Source: Cyanobacteria bacterium UBA11372 (lineage in GTDB: Bacteria > Cyanobacteriota > Cyanobacteriia > Cyanobacteriales > Aerosakkonemataceae). Taken from it: a DNA stretch of 25,543 nucleotides. A program made the position numbers and the translations under genes. The notes under the pieces were generated by a model that worked only from the letters and a program-made list of their open reading frames with translations, was not told where the DNA came from and did not search any database. This document shows, one piece after another, positions 14,701-23,200 of the stretch. Numbering within the stretch: the stretch's first letter is position 1; each line of letters opens with the position of its first letter. Where the stretch lies: assembly GCA_003486675.1 (NCBI GenBank), contig DNGG01000290.1, forward strand, positions 1 through 25,543. Reading direction: 5' to 3'.

Positions 14701-17252
14701 CTTTTGTGGCACAAATTAATCAAAGCGATCGCGTCACGACTCATTACTTTAGTCGCGGTAATCCTGTCAACGCAATTGAAAAACTTCCCCCCCATCTGCC
14801 AGAAACAACTTACTTAGAACCTAAATTTATTCAAGGTCAAGTTAGTTACACCGAAACAGCCGCGCAGTTGCTGTTAACTTGGCGACACGATCTTTCCGGT
14901 CGCGGTGGCAGCGACTTCAGCTTTAACCCGGTGGCAAACTATCGCATTCACCGCAGTGATGAATATTCGCCAGTGGATTACGTGCGCTACGCAGATGAAG
15001 CCAAAATCCTTGCCAGACCGGAATTAACCATCCGGGTTGTGCCAGAAATTATGTATAAATCTACGCCAAGTACGATTGAAGTTCAGGGGCGAGTCAGTCA
15101 AGGTCAAATTGTTACCGATTGGAATGTTAAAGAAATTGAGCCGGATTTATTGTGGAAAAAGCCTGAAAGTCGCAGTCAGATCCATGCCGAACCGCTGCAA
15201 CGTAAATCGACTGAATCTGGCCCAGTTTGGTTATTAACTGCAATCGTCGAGGTGCTAGACAAAATTAAGCAAATTCTCGCTCAAAAACAACCAGAAATTC
15301 GCTACATTCTCAAATTCCATTATCCGTTAGAAGATCGAAGTATGACGGCGATTTTGCAAGAAGGAGGAACCGTAAAAGAGCGACTGGAAAAATTAGTCAA
15401 AACCCTCGATGAAAAAACCGATCCATTCGGTTGGTGGGCGTTAGAAGCTTTGGGTTTAAGCTGCGAATGTCACTTTGAAGACGGAGAAGGACGCCCACTT
15501 GATTCCCACTATTTGACACAGCTTTTACGGGAGGAACTAAAAGATACAATTAGCGATTACCCGATTAGCATTGCTTTGTTCCTGGCTGAAGATGGTAAGA
15601 CTTTCTTAAACGTTCTGCGAGTATTTTATGCCGAACCGTTGAAGATTGACGAGGAAACAAACGGGACGCTACCTTATCTTAATATCAAAGCACCTTTGGG
15701 CGTGAGGTTACAGGGTAGAGAAGACGAGAAATCTTATCAACCGTTAGACCTGGAACAGTTAGATTTTACTAGCAAAGAACTGCTGGAAACTTGGTTGAGA
15801 AACATTCAACATCGACTCAATCGCCAGTTAGTATCAGGTAGGGTTGTAATTTACCAATACAATAGACCTCACCAAAAACTACTCTCAAAGGTGGACAGAA
15901 TGCCCACCCCACAAGAATTATTGGAGAGGTCTAATGCAGCTTATACTGAGAGGACAGAGCGATCGCGCCCCGCACAAATCACCTTGCCGATTGACGCCCA
16001 AGGACTGATCGAATGCGATTTACCCATCCCCGATCTTTGGGCGCACCAGTATGCGATCGCGCTGGAAATAATTCGCCGCTACGATCCGCTTTGGAGTCGA
16101 TTGCAACCTCCGCAGTTAAGTACTAATGTGCAAAAGATTCCCTACAGCCATCTCAAACATATTCCTGTAGAGCGATCGCTTCCCCTGGTTCCTCACAATA
16201 TTATTGCCACACCCCTACCAGGAGGGATTCAAAGTCTCGTTTTCGCCCATCCGGCTGCATTTGCGGCTGCTGCATCGGCGGTAAATGCCGTTAGCGGTCA
16301 ATATTCCGGTCAAACCGTACTATTACAGCGTCGCATTCATCCCGAGGAGCGCAACCAGATGGCAAATTTGTATAACGCCGCCGAAATTCAATGGCAACTT
16401 TACCAAAACTGGCTGAATACCGCTGGCTTTGAACAAATTAAACCGGGGCCTTTCGTGCTAAAAAACGAACGGGGAGAGTGGAATACCCTGGCACTCAAAC
16501 CGATCGAAGGCACGCAAGCCGGAATTTACGGTGCAGATCGCTATGTATTCCCAGATTTACCCGCTTATTACGAATATAGGGTAGCCGCTTATAGCACGGC
16601 GGGTCGAGTTTGCAGTAAGGTGAAAACAACAAGTTTCACTGCGCCACTGTACGATAAAATTCGCCAACGACCCCGAACTGTAGCGTGTCGCGATGCAATT
16701 TTCAACCCTGAAGATAGCACTTTAAAACTTATCGTGCGCTTAATTCATCCCCGCTTTCACCTACGAGATGAAATTAGTCCGTTATGGGTGAATGCGGAAG
16801 AAATGTTTGAGGTAAGAAAAGGTGAATTTATCCGTTATGGCAGTTTGCCCGATGCTTACCTCAACTATCAGCTTTACATCCAAGAAAATCCCGGCGAAAG
16901 TTTCTCCGATCCTGTCTTGCTGCCCTTAGTGGAAATTGTCCCGCCATTAATAAAAGGCATGACACCGGAGCAGTTAGGTTGGAAAGCTAAAGCGCAACTA
17001 ACTGGCGCTACATTCGATGGCAATAGCGAATTGAACTTGTCAGTTTTGCAAGCAGGTGACAACGCTAATGCTAGCAGGCTTGAATTAGGAGAACTTTACC
17101 TGGAATTCAAATTGCACCTGAACGATTCTCAGTGCGAAAAGGTTTTACATCTACTGCGTCAATACTCCAATCAACCTGAAAAAATTCGCAGTTTAATTTA
17201 TCTTTCTGTTGCCCGCGATGGCGTCTGGTCGCCTATCGTTCAAACCACGTGA
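5331..17252 (+). CDS. Giant (~3973 aa) protein: duplicated peptidoglycan-binding/lysozyme-like module plus long beta-rich region
   Basis: Function unknown; predicted mass about 440 kDa. ATG 5331 is chosen over an in-frame GTG at 5310 because GGAG (5318-5321) lies 9 nt before it. Residues about 25-76 and 591-639 are PG_binding_1-like repeats (xVRxLQEDLxxLGF, then AVREFQ/AVKEFQ). Residues about 240-327 and 864-962 look lysozyme-like (INAYDKQVISLGLYHW; VRAYDRNIPAFGLFDV), and each is followed by WHWFYRF (378 and 1011). Residues about 1180-2420 are beta-rich; the glycine-rich RGLGLGLGINQAL near 11500 resembles DUF6603 proteins. Fn3-like segments occur near 14840-15000 and 16550-16650 (YEYRVAAYSTAGR). 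There is no signal peptide, membrane segment, LPXTG or RTX repeat. It is the first gene of a pair, 23 nt before the next giant ORF. HIP1 sites throughout suggest no recent transfer. Domain calls are by eye; PG_binding_1 is firm, lysozyme-like moderate, DUF6603 tentative. Confidence 0.9.
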   Translation: MESAYGGYNLKLKDSDSKCLYEGRNQPGQTGYVRQLQEDLEKLGFKLSPTYGEFDLKTEWAVREFQIYAKMPFVAKVKANSPAPKRYVDTLEQTQNTNQYTGYVSGVVNPRTRELIQFWLANNWRCPVVVEAWIKDKINKKKEKVHQPEDIPQNIWLTEQFLDENKNARIFVRDFSQYYVPPDETRNDYKDYDKDYDPVRQGDERDKLIVLGYVNKSEKDIGPCSKAPNHVWRSKTEVLPETLLGRPLTPNELSTYKVILAEAEVECEGYFDVINAYDKQVISLGLYHWGLKEGELGAFFAYLKYNNLGAFEKAIAFFGIQIDKDWFEGAGNANGESLFSPSTRTYNGLPLQKREELSEKINKIDKVKTRNIDYLKSWHWFYRFAMASRTIEGFRRCMWDMARIRLRDILSTPWSEEKDPHIGERRTRIRDIYTSEKAVALLLRWHIWAPACVVNKGEVSVTTKQELPTLHQAYEKAVERSGSKLPSQQELADAIIELVREWVNEAPIDYRKSFLNTLERVGKELSLDSFQLDDSGLAGIALPDKSKPYGGYKLRQGDFDKDKSNPPKKFKYGGSFRSASQEDPLPDSEEKGFVRELQEDLQNLGFLLKKPDGIFDKKTAEAVKEFQRYAQMEYVAQLLQPPPPDTQYYVERLQPFKNFQFYKGSVSGVANEATRGLIKEWLTRDLRCPVVIYGRNLTPPNRLNLRENVQPEPDNIWLYSDVQTEGTQIFVKDFTQHYADGLPPSHQDGLFALGHYYAPGEFLFSTRLELQADLDNSPNLSDAWRQEFAQATPPIMLANTVTVESDRANHTWIIKDIQNHKEYTIRRTETALNVFTRLPGGPRILGFSQNASDPYRNCWQEAEILPVNLIGKAPSELNNAERSTFLVLRAVVEAASQNESFGFLDSVRAYDRNIPAFGLFDVQENSDGQELFAHLAYLRSINPGAFKKAFAFFGIRADKDWEDNKGEANGVALYNKEQRNYTASPALETPASDDETVTETDEDISEDFATWHWFYRFVMANRTIAGHRQAIWDMTRVRWRDLLITPFPKSFLPDIGTRRALLGDVFTSEIAIAIVFYWYLRFPQEIVDKGIVGERLRHVCTRAVTNNSSPTSWTNSEEESLIRELIAEGIQRHGSEFGQVLENLCRWPLWVEGSNPHGYQLSPADVFAQPQNRQLELAPGRHSFQFDATRMTPPIPKSVTAIKRAIRLSSPPVSAERLKFSVLALAEEDEDAPGTEIIPETLKITAVILTIKTENEIGIKLPIKRAPIELKFKLNQNPNGKAKVWDTSNSEQQDFDIYDISDDAELPPETSWELDISAIQDGIANLLQVEAKLNWNSQRQVYLQTEIKAPFLRSSLKWVFAAAGTPESDRADFFNFSIEEGKLKFELASVLKVFRNVLPITFTNAIKANLTLELVEQALSWRLETEAADKIAIDLGSSLVRLELGLPKLTLDAFEGLSVSFPQAGAKVALYLDLFSWAEEDQKIINHLFSNDAVVGSTDVGFEPFNWLLKLTSASGALDNLPTVSDLFVWKTGIYPTIHKDLLAALTETTVNVKRKLQAFAGDVLGAILPTQVTFKPAQEPIELVRGEDYWRLLVSLTLQVNGVEKNSTLQPIFQATGKFGFSASVSEQDPENYLDIQAGAFRADDKIEIQVLEDNVSSFADLVSLYIPEGSIFDFYTDPRSPKIKWVTDKSQQKTPNKIALRIPGSKTQDIGKSEAGCFTFEMEKFSLGTDGFDLKGAVRVESVWLGEPKNTGFQKPLAIKGVESKREESQEPKIGEIEFRQSKLVYGSLQAVAQLSYFDDAIATFSLAISQDKTSASLAVAGTLDITGLSEFHVDALFATFQITLLHLETNYQNGNWNSNGAMSGRVKFEPAKGKSAAEMGELAELFKGVTVEFESLNPVKMGVEEFTVQFPSKQFEFAKIFKIDLRGIKILKEKEFELLGDIAIERLPGVDAQLSFGGITLIPRANQAPKFTVRRIGAGFSVAGGFEMHGQMDWIDDEKETGFGGAVTIKTEALPQLTGLLKLTQARTLSGEVVAAIAVYFETELEVALFAGFFLRGLGLGLGINQALNGLQNKDLPLPQRIIAFVDNPRGLPDPKLLPSWVANPPANASQPINWMLVGKGVISYGKLPPDKEHPLVGSILLAIDQDLDIVAAVNLWLFCSPQQTGQEQFIRNPAGRGALAISPRAEQVYGLFRTIKDPKLSEDNAPKLLADVLKQVSTTLMFLGDRNGFLLEVGWPWETKITYQYGSILKGTLTSGYRFGIYRGLISFGLNFAINVVLNAQAKIEFSTRFGKAGASLSVYGEGYFRCSFVGALTSSFRPYLLGEVRVAATVEVRAAAYCEFSKKILGIRIRLKISFRTSLKVSISAMLVAAMEGADIGFKGDAKVAISVAGYWLSGNVPFRYQDAKVAVVEQQLHQMLPRPIAAKSAFRAPMAAFALRETDLKVAAPQIWNYRFCRGQNQIRVLLFPKPGLPEPGREYPRVLKLFDVVDDGSIETGLNGNQIPPLLRNQFADSDKLSEHVSVAKVRNHWRIYDSDRQNYYSIWLDAKRYHVYKISNAPRFQVNLQQTTAFRGFLGSGLASDRDRTNSLLEWEENLDRVVMIRDEVLANRDPSVVSDNSAEVRNLTVGDLLFALTEPSQTQTAFSNFQAENVTETIDPRTQNPVAANADDETAGIAPEGQYSPYFKPDDREDSYDRKLAAACKPDAPLSNEVGDSEGLSPGLLIGELVSLVKDTQANPQQNTASYTLAPHLNLVLVFEDSKELLPDQDPVPKLLDLVSFKVDGQETKLESPVGDKKPKYDLIPGPHFQRKSQICLTWNFKREDENAESIENREIQEIGKVYEELDRFIVTRTVLQKPNQTRIFPDLHPSVLVAGSEVLRPQFQFVDDLVQDGEGSIEDGDLVQYKVVAQTLDDRLLASCIINVVRRTIKPLQPPSQSLALHQLQFANNNNYTQGNFEVAVAFSDLAGEEPSQIITQLQLLYRLIPASIVGLYGFEQSPEMKTKWLAKKVGQDEENSIAISYAESDSDRTLTWEELQRLNLSQLNPDRGWETLSISPQPEQNNQAVQLGYRLQFSEEKLWQQVGEIPAGMAIEFYVGREQKQGERIEQRSQLFRCRHAIQLPFVAQINQSDRVTTHYFSRGNPVNAIEKLPPHLPETTYLEPKFIQGQVSYTETAAQLLLTWRHDLSGRGGSDFSFNPVANYRIHRSDEYSPVDYVRYADEAKILARPELTIRVVPEIMYKSTPSTIEVQGRVSQGQIVTDWNVKEIEPDLLWKKPESRSQIHAEPLQRKSTESGPVWLLTAIVEVLDKIKQILAQKQPEIRYILKFHYPLEDRSMTAILQEGGTVKERLEKLVKTLDEKTDPFGWWALEALGLSCECHFEDGEGRPLDSHYLTQLLREELKDTISDYPISIALFLAEDGKTFLNVLRVFYAEPLKIDEETNGTLPYLNIKAPLGVRLQGREDEKSYQPLDLEQLDFTSKELLETWLRNIQHRLNRQLVSGRVVIYQYNRPHQKLLSKVDRMPTPQELLERSNAAYTERTERSRPAQITLPIDAQGLIECDLPIPDLWAHQYAIALEIIRRYDPLWSRLQPPQLSTNVQKIPYSHLKHIPVERSLPLVPHNIIATPLPGGIQSLVFAHPAAFAAAASAVNAVSGQYSGQTVLLQRRIHPEERNQMANLYNAAEIQWQLYQNWLNTAGFEQIKPGPFVLKNERGEWNTLALKPIEGTQAGIYGADRYVFPDLPAYYEYRVAAYSTAGRVCSKVKTTSFTAPLYDKIRQRPRTVACRDAIFNPEDSTLKLIVRLIHPRFHLRDEISPLWVNAEEMFEVRKGEFIRYGSLPDAYLNYQLYIQENPGESFSDPVLLPLVEIVPPLIKGMTPEQLGWKAKAQLTGATFDGNSELNLSVLQAGDNANASRLELGELYLEFKLHLNDSQCEKVLHLLRQYSNQPEKIRSLIYLSVARDGVWSPIVQTT

Positions 17253-17275
17253 GTAAGTAGATCGAACTATTACCA

Positions 17276-20200
17276 ATGAGCCAGCCATTAGCAATTATGA
17301 CTAACAATCCACGCTTACCTCAACAAATCAAAATTCGAGTGCGGTTACCGCTGTACGGTACTGCTTTTGGTCGCGCCGACATTACCATCGAACGTTTGGA
17401 CGGCAAGACATTTGAATTGCAGCCTTTGCGCTATCGACCAAAAGACGGCAATAACAAGTCTGCGGTGGAATGGTATCTCAGGTGCAGCGCCCCGGTAAAG
17501 GCGCGGGTAGAAATTCAACTGGTAGGCGATCGCATTTGGCAGCAGAACAATTTGAAAGTGAATTACTCAGAACAATTACCCCTAGAATTGGGGCTGGGTT
17601 TTGCGAGTGACGATTTATATTTTCTCATCCAAGGATATATAGCCGTTCCGCTAACTTTTTATAACGATATTAATAAAGACCAGCCGCTCCGGGAATTGTG
17701 GATAACCAACGATATCCAGGGCATTTCGTCCCTGTTAGTACAACCGTCCGGTTTGTACTTGCAAGGAATACTTCCCGACGCTTTTTATTTAGGAGAACAA
17801 CGCTTACCCGTCACCCTGCGCGTCCCCCAAACCGAAGAAGACCGAATTCAAAAAGACAACGCTATTGCTAATTCATTTCCAGGTTTAAATCTATTGGGAA
17901 AACGATTTTGGACGCTGGCAGCTCAAAAATTTTCTGGCAATTTAGACGCGGGAACTTATGTTAAAAATTGCGCCGATCGGGTGGAAAACTTTCGCTTACC
18001 TGCTGCCGATCGCCGTTTAGATACATTTCTCGATAACGTAGAATCTCAACCGGGAACTAACTGTATCGTGCAGTTTTTCCGGGAGGCTCAGAAAATTGAT
18101 TGGATCGCTCAGTCTCTCAATACTCGGATGACTATCGGCGGCGGGACGACAGCAGAAGCAAGCTTTCAACCGCAATGTCTTACCGGACAATTGCAACGCC
18201 TATCAGGAAGAAATGCGCCTTGGACGCTAACATCAATTCAGTTTGAATCGGCGGGGACAATTGCCAATCCCCCACACCCAGAACCAGATATTGCCCTGAT
18301 TTTAAAAAAGACGGATTCGGTACTTGGGGATGAGGTAAAATTTAGCTTTCGTGAAACTTTAGTGCAAGCAATATCAATTCCTGCTGTTGTTTTGTCAGAT
18401 AGCAAGTATCGCTCTTGGTTGTGCCTTGCTGAAGGTTGGTTGGCAATTGATAGTAGCGATATGCGGGCAGAGATTGAGTTAGAAATAGATACCCAAGGAG
18501 CGGTTTTTGGAATTGTTGAAATTGATAAATTGCTGCGAGGGTTGCAAGAAAATTCTGCTCGCAATACCGCTGATATTACAGCCACGGCGGTACAAGTTGC
18601 CACGCTGCAAAAAAGTCGCGTAGCGGTGAAGTTGAGCAATGAAGGCGGTATCGAGCAACTTAGCTTGGAATTTTACAATCCCATGACGACAGCGATCGCA
18701 CCCAATGTTTGGTTCCAAGCACAACCCACCGATCCCGCTAAAAAAATAGAAAGTCATCCGCGCTTTATTCCATCCTTGACGGCAGGAACGGCAACAACAG
18801 AAATTAATCCAGAAAGTATCTTGAAACAACGCTTAGTTTCTGCTGTTTTCGTTTCCTCTAACGTCGTTAAACCTTCCCCGCAAGGAATGCCAGTTGTTGC
18901 CAGAATATCTTGGAAAAAACCAGCATTTCAATTCCAATTTAGACATGGTACTGTTCCGGACAACCCAGACGCAACCAAGCTACAGCAATTGCTGCTATGG
19001 AACCGACCTGTAGGTTATCCCATCGTCCAAAGTTTTCCTCTTTCACCTGTTAAAGACGAGAGTGCTTTTCTCGATACTTCGCGCGGATTGATTCCCTATC
19101 AACCCCAGACTGAAACTTGGATTGAAATTCAGTTTCCCGAACGGGGACTGCCTCGCTGCTTGCCCAAGTCTCCAGACTTAATCGACGCTGCACCCTGGCA
19201 AATTGTTACCCAATTGCTGACATCTAGATACTTTCTCCCCACACTTCCAGGCGTCGAATTAAATCTCAACCGTCAACCTATGGAATGGATTTATCGTCAC
19301 AGCGTACCCGTTTTAGATGAAGCTTATGCAGAGGTCAACGAATCCAAGTCTGAAGTCTTAACGAACGCTGGCAATGTAGAGGGGCGAGATTTTACCCGCG
19401 TTGTCGGCACTGAAGCTTTTACCTTGGTTCCTGCTGAAAAATCCCGCAAAGCATGGGGTTGGTTGCACAAAACAACTACGAATAAAGAAGGCGCAATCGA
19501 AATTTCCATCATTGGGGATGATGCGACGCGATTAGCACAATTGAAAGGCCCCGATCCTCACTTTGAATTCACCCTCAAAAATCAACCCAATCCTATTACC
19601 TTTAGCCGCAATATCGAAACTAGCGGCGGTTTAACCATTCCTTTGCAAACTAACATTTCGACTAGCAGCACAACCTCGTTGCCAGAATTTAAAGTTGATG
19701 TAGCAAGTAACACTAATGAAACAGATCGTTACCGTATTTTCCACAATGGTCAGCCGCTGATTGCCGAATTTCTCAACCCACAGAACCAAAGAGTAGTCAC
19801 TTTGGATGGCGAGGGGCTGGTGCAAGCCGAAACGATGGGAGATTACAGCACCTATCGCGGCCTCGATTTCGCCGAAAATCGACGCTTGACTAAAAGTTTC
19901 GCCCTCCTGCCCGCACTGCACTTGGAAGTCATCGGAGTGCCTCTGGGCGAGTTTTCCCGCACCGAAGATTTGTATCAACAAAGCTGGATGCTGCACGACG
20001 GCAATGGTAGTTGGGCGAAGTTGGCGGGGTTTCCTCTTTACCCGCTTTGTTTGCGTAAAATTGCGGATAATGAGGGTAAATTTAATATCATTATTGAAGC
20101 GGTTTGGCTGAAGGCAACGCCATTGCAAGATCGACCTATAAGTGGAATTGGCGTGGTGACGCTGAATTTTACGGGTAGCGAAAGTAACTGGAAGCTGCAA

Positions 20201-23200
20201 GTAACGGGTGATATCGACTGGCAGTTTACCGCGCCAGAGGAAGCAAGCGACTCTCCGCGCCTCGCACGATTGCAAGCGGAGCTGAAACCCAATCAAATAG
20301 GGACATCCGAGGCGTTTGAGTTGGAAAATTTGCAACTGGCGATCGCGCACCCGGTGGGTTTAATTTCGCTCACCTCATTGTCTAACGCCAGTTGTGCGAT
20401 CGCTGAGGGAATTTTGCGGTTTGAGGTGCCGCAAACTACACAAGAGTCTTTCCAATTTCAGATTGCTCCTACTGAAATTAATGTGGATCAATTGTTACAA
20501 CCCCTCGATAATTACTCTTTCCGATGGCAAGATCCAACGAGTGATAGCGATCGCATCCTCTTACAAGAAGCATTGCGCCTTCCCGGTGTCGCCGGACAAA
20601 CTATAGAAACAATCATCTCTCTCGTAAAGCGAGAAGCAGATTATCTCAACGAATTTGGCTTATTTAAAGTAGACGATCCTCAAGGACGAATTGGCACGCT
20701 GACGCCAGACAATCCCAAATATGCTGCCGCAGCTTTATCAGAAAGGCAACTGGCTGTTTTCCCCGCTAATACCCAACAATTGAAAGTAGAGTTGCCTGCT
20801 GCCCAATGGATGGGAATGTACCTGATTCAAAACAGCACAACATCAAATTTTCTCCGGCGCAACCCGCAAAATAAACTCGGAAAAGAACCTTTAGCATTTT
20901 TCTCGTTTGTTGCTGCCAACCCAGATAAATTGTCACACTTAAAAACTGAATTAACCGAGCAAGTGGCGCGGCTATCATGGGAAGATCGAGAAGGTGCGGG
21001 GGATAGAGATTTCAACGACTTGGTAGTCGAAATTAAATTTAAACTGACTAATTTGGTTTGGGACTTAGAATTAGAGTCGCGGGCGAAAGAACCCTGCTGG
21101 AGTCTCGACATTCGTCGGGGTCAAGATTTACTCGTTTCGCTGTTATTGAAACAACACCGAATTGGCGCATCTAAATTCATTTTTGCCACCGATGCTAATC
21201 AAAATATTCTACCCCTGGGCGAGAATTCCTGGTTTGAAAGGTTAGAAGCAGATAGCGGTTTGCTGGGGATTGAGTTTCACATCTCGCAGCAAGGACTGCC
21301 AACGCTCAAAACCATGATGGCAGATTTGCAATTGCGCCTCACCGATAAAAGCGATCGCGCAACGCGACTTGTTCTCAGATTAAAGCTTAATTTATCCCAT
21401 CCCCGACCCGCCAAGCAATATGAAATTGAAGCCGCCGGACAAATTACCCTGATCAATGCCATTCGCTTTCAAGGATGCCAGCACGTAGCGAGATTTTATT
21501 TCGACCAAGCCGATATTTCAGAGTCAGCCGCGTTTAAAATTCTCAGCGGTGAAGGAGCAACAGAAACCGTCCTAATTGGTGGGATTGCCCATCACCAATT
21601 GAAATTCAACGACGGTAAAACTTTTGACTGGCAATCTCCTCAAATCGCTCGATTCACGACTTTAGAACAATTCGCTAAAACTTTTCTGGGCAAAACAATA
21701 GTTCGTCCCCCAGAAATTGTTGGATTTGACAGCGATCGATCTGAAATTGAGACAGAAAAACAAATTCAACTCCTGAATCGAGTCTGGCAAATGCTCGAAC
21801 AAAATCCAGAGGATACAGCCGATATTGAAGGGCATAGCGACAATCGAGGAAACCCCCAAATCAAGCAAAAAATTTCCGAACAACGAGCCGCATCTGTCAG
21901 GGATTGGCTGATTAGAAATAACATCGATGCCTCGCGTTTGACGACTAAGGGATGGAGCGATTCCCGTCCCAGAGGAGATAATTCTACCCCTTCAGGAAGA
22001 GCGCAAAACCGGCGCGTAGAAATTATCATTTACACTACAACTTTGCCCGATATTCCATCTGATAGAAAATCAAACTTGCTGATTGAATCGGGTGCGGTGT
22101 TTGAGATTCGAGAAGAGACTTCTCCCACGCCAAAAATCGTACCGCCAACAGCGGATATTGAAAATAAATTTATCCGCCTGTTTTTACGTTCCCGCGAACT
22201 CCAACAACTGGAAGCACAACCCGCGCACATCGTGCGCCTGCCTTTAGCAGCCTGTAGCCAGAGCGATCGCGATTTAACGTTGTGGCCTCAAATCCAATTG
22301 CAACCAACACCACCAGACTTAATTTATCGTACCTTTGGCATCCAAAAGCAGATTAAACCGCCGATTTCATCCTTTAATCTTCAAACCAAAGCGTTTGAAA
22401 TTTTCTATCGCACCACCCAGGCACAGTGGCTGGCATCCGCTTATTTGCGCGAAGCAATTTCCGATCGAGAAACTGTCGAACTCAAACCCGCATTTTTAGA
22501 AGCAGATCGCATTACCTTACGGCTGCCAAAACAATTGGGCGATTTAGAATGGTTGCGAAATCGAAATTCTAGCCAATTGACAGCAGCAACTCTCGTCACG
22601 CCTTACAATCTGGAGCGAGATGAAGTACCCGTTTTTGACGAGCCGACTTTGTTTGAATATCCCTTGACGATCCAGGAGGTTACCAAGACAGAAATTGCCG
22701 CAACAGTTGACGTGCAATTGATTGTTTTTAGCCACAATCGGCTGCAACGCATTGCCCGCGATCGCCTCAAAACTGATGAGGATATTTTACAATGGGCTAA
22801 CAATATCCTGCGCGGCAAACGTCGCAACGATGGCGCAGTTGTTCTCCAGAATTTTGAGGAGATAATTTTGATTCCCCGTGCCTTAGAAGCTTGGCGGGAA
22901 GAATTAAATAATATCCCCACTTGGGAGTTAGATCGACCGAGCGATCGCGCCAGTGCCTATGGGGAAGAAATCGATCCGCGCTGTCGGTTGCCCCAAATTA
23001 AACCGCAACCATTCGCTATTAAAGCCAACCCTAACTTGGGATTGCTGTTATTCGATGCTACTCCAGCTCACCCAGAAAATCCCCAGCTAAAATCTGTGGC
23101 TGCGACTCGCTTTCGCCTTGCACCTACGGGTGATTTTTCAACCGAATTCGCCGGTAAATTACGGCCTGCACGCATTACTAAAATTGAGTCCAAGGAACTG

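Noticed and set aside
19631..20350. 239-codon minus-strand ORF inside the second giant gene
   Set aside because: Antisense shadow of a strongly coding frame; no domain or start signals. The same applies to the 167-codon one at 8121-8624.
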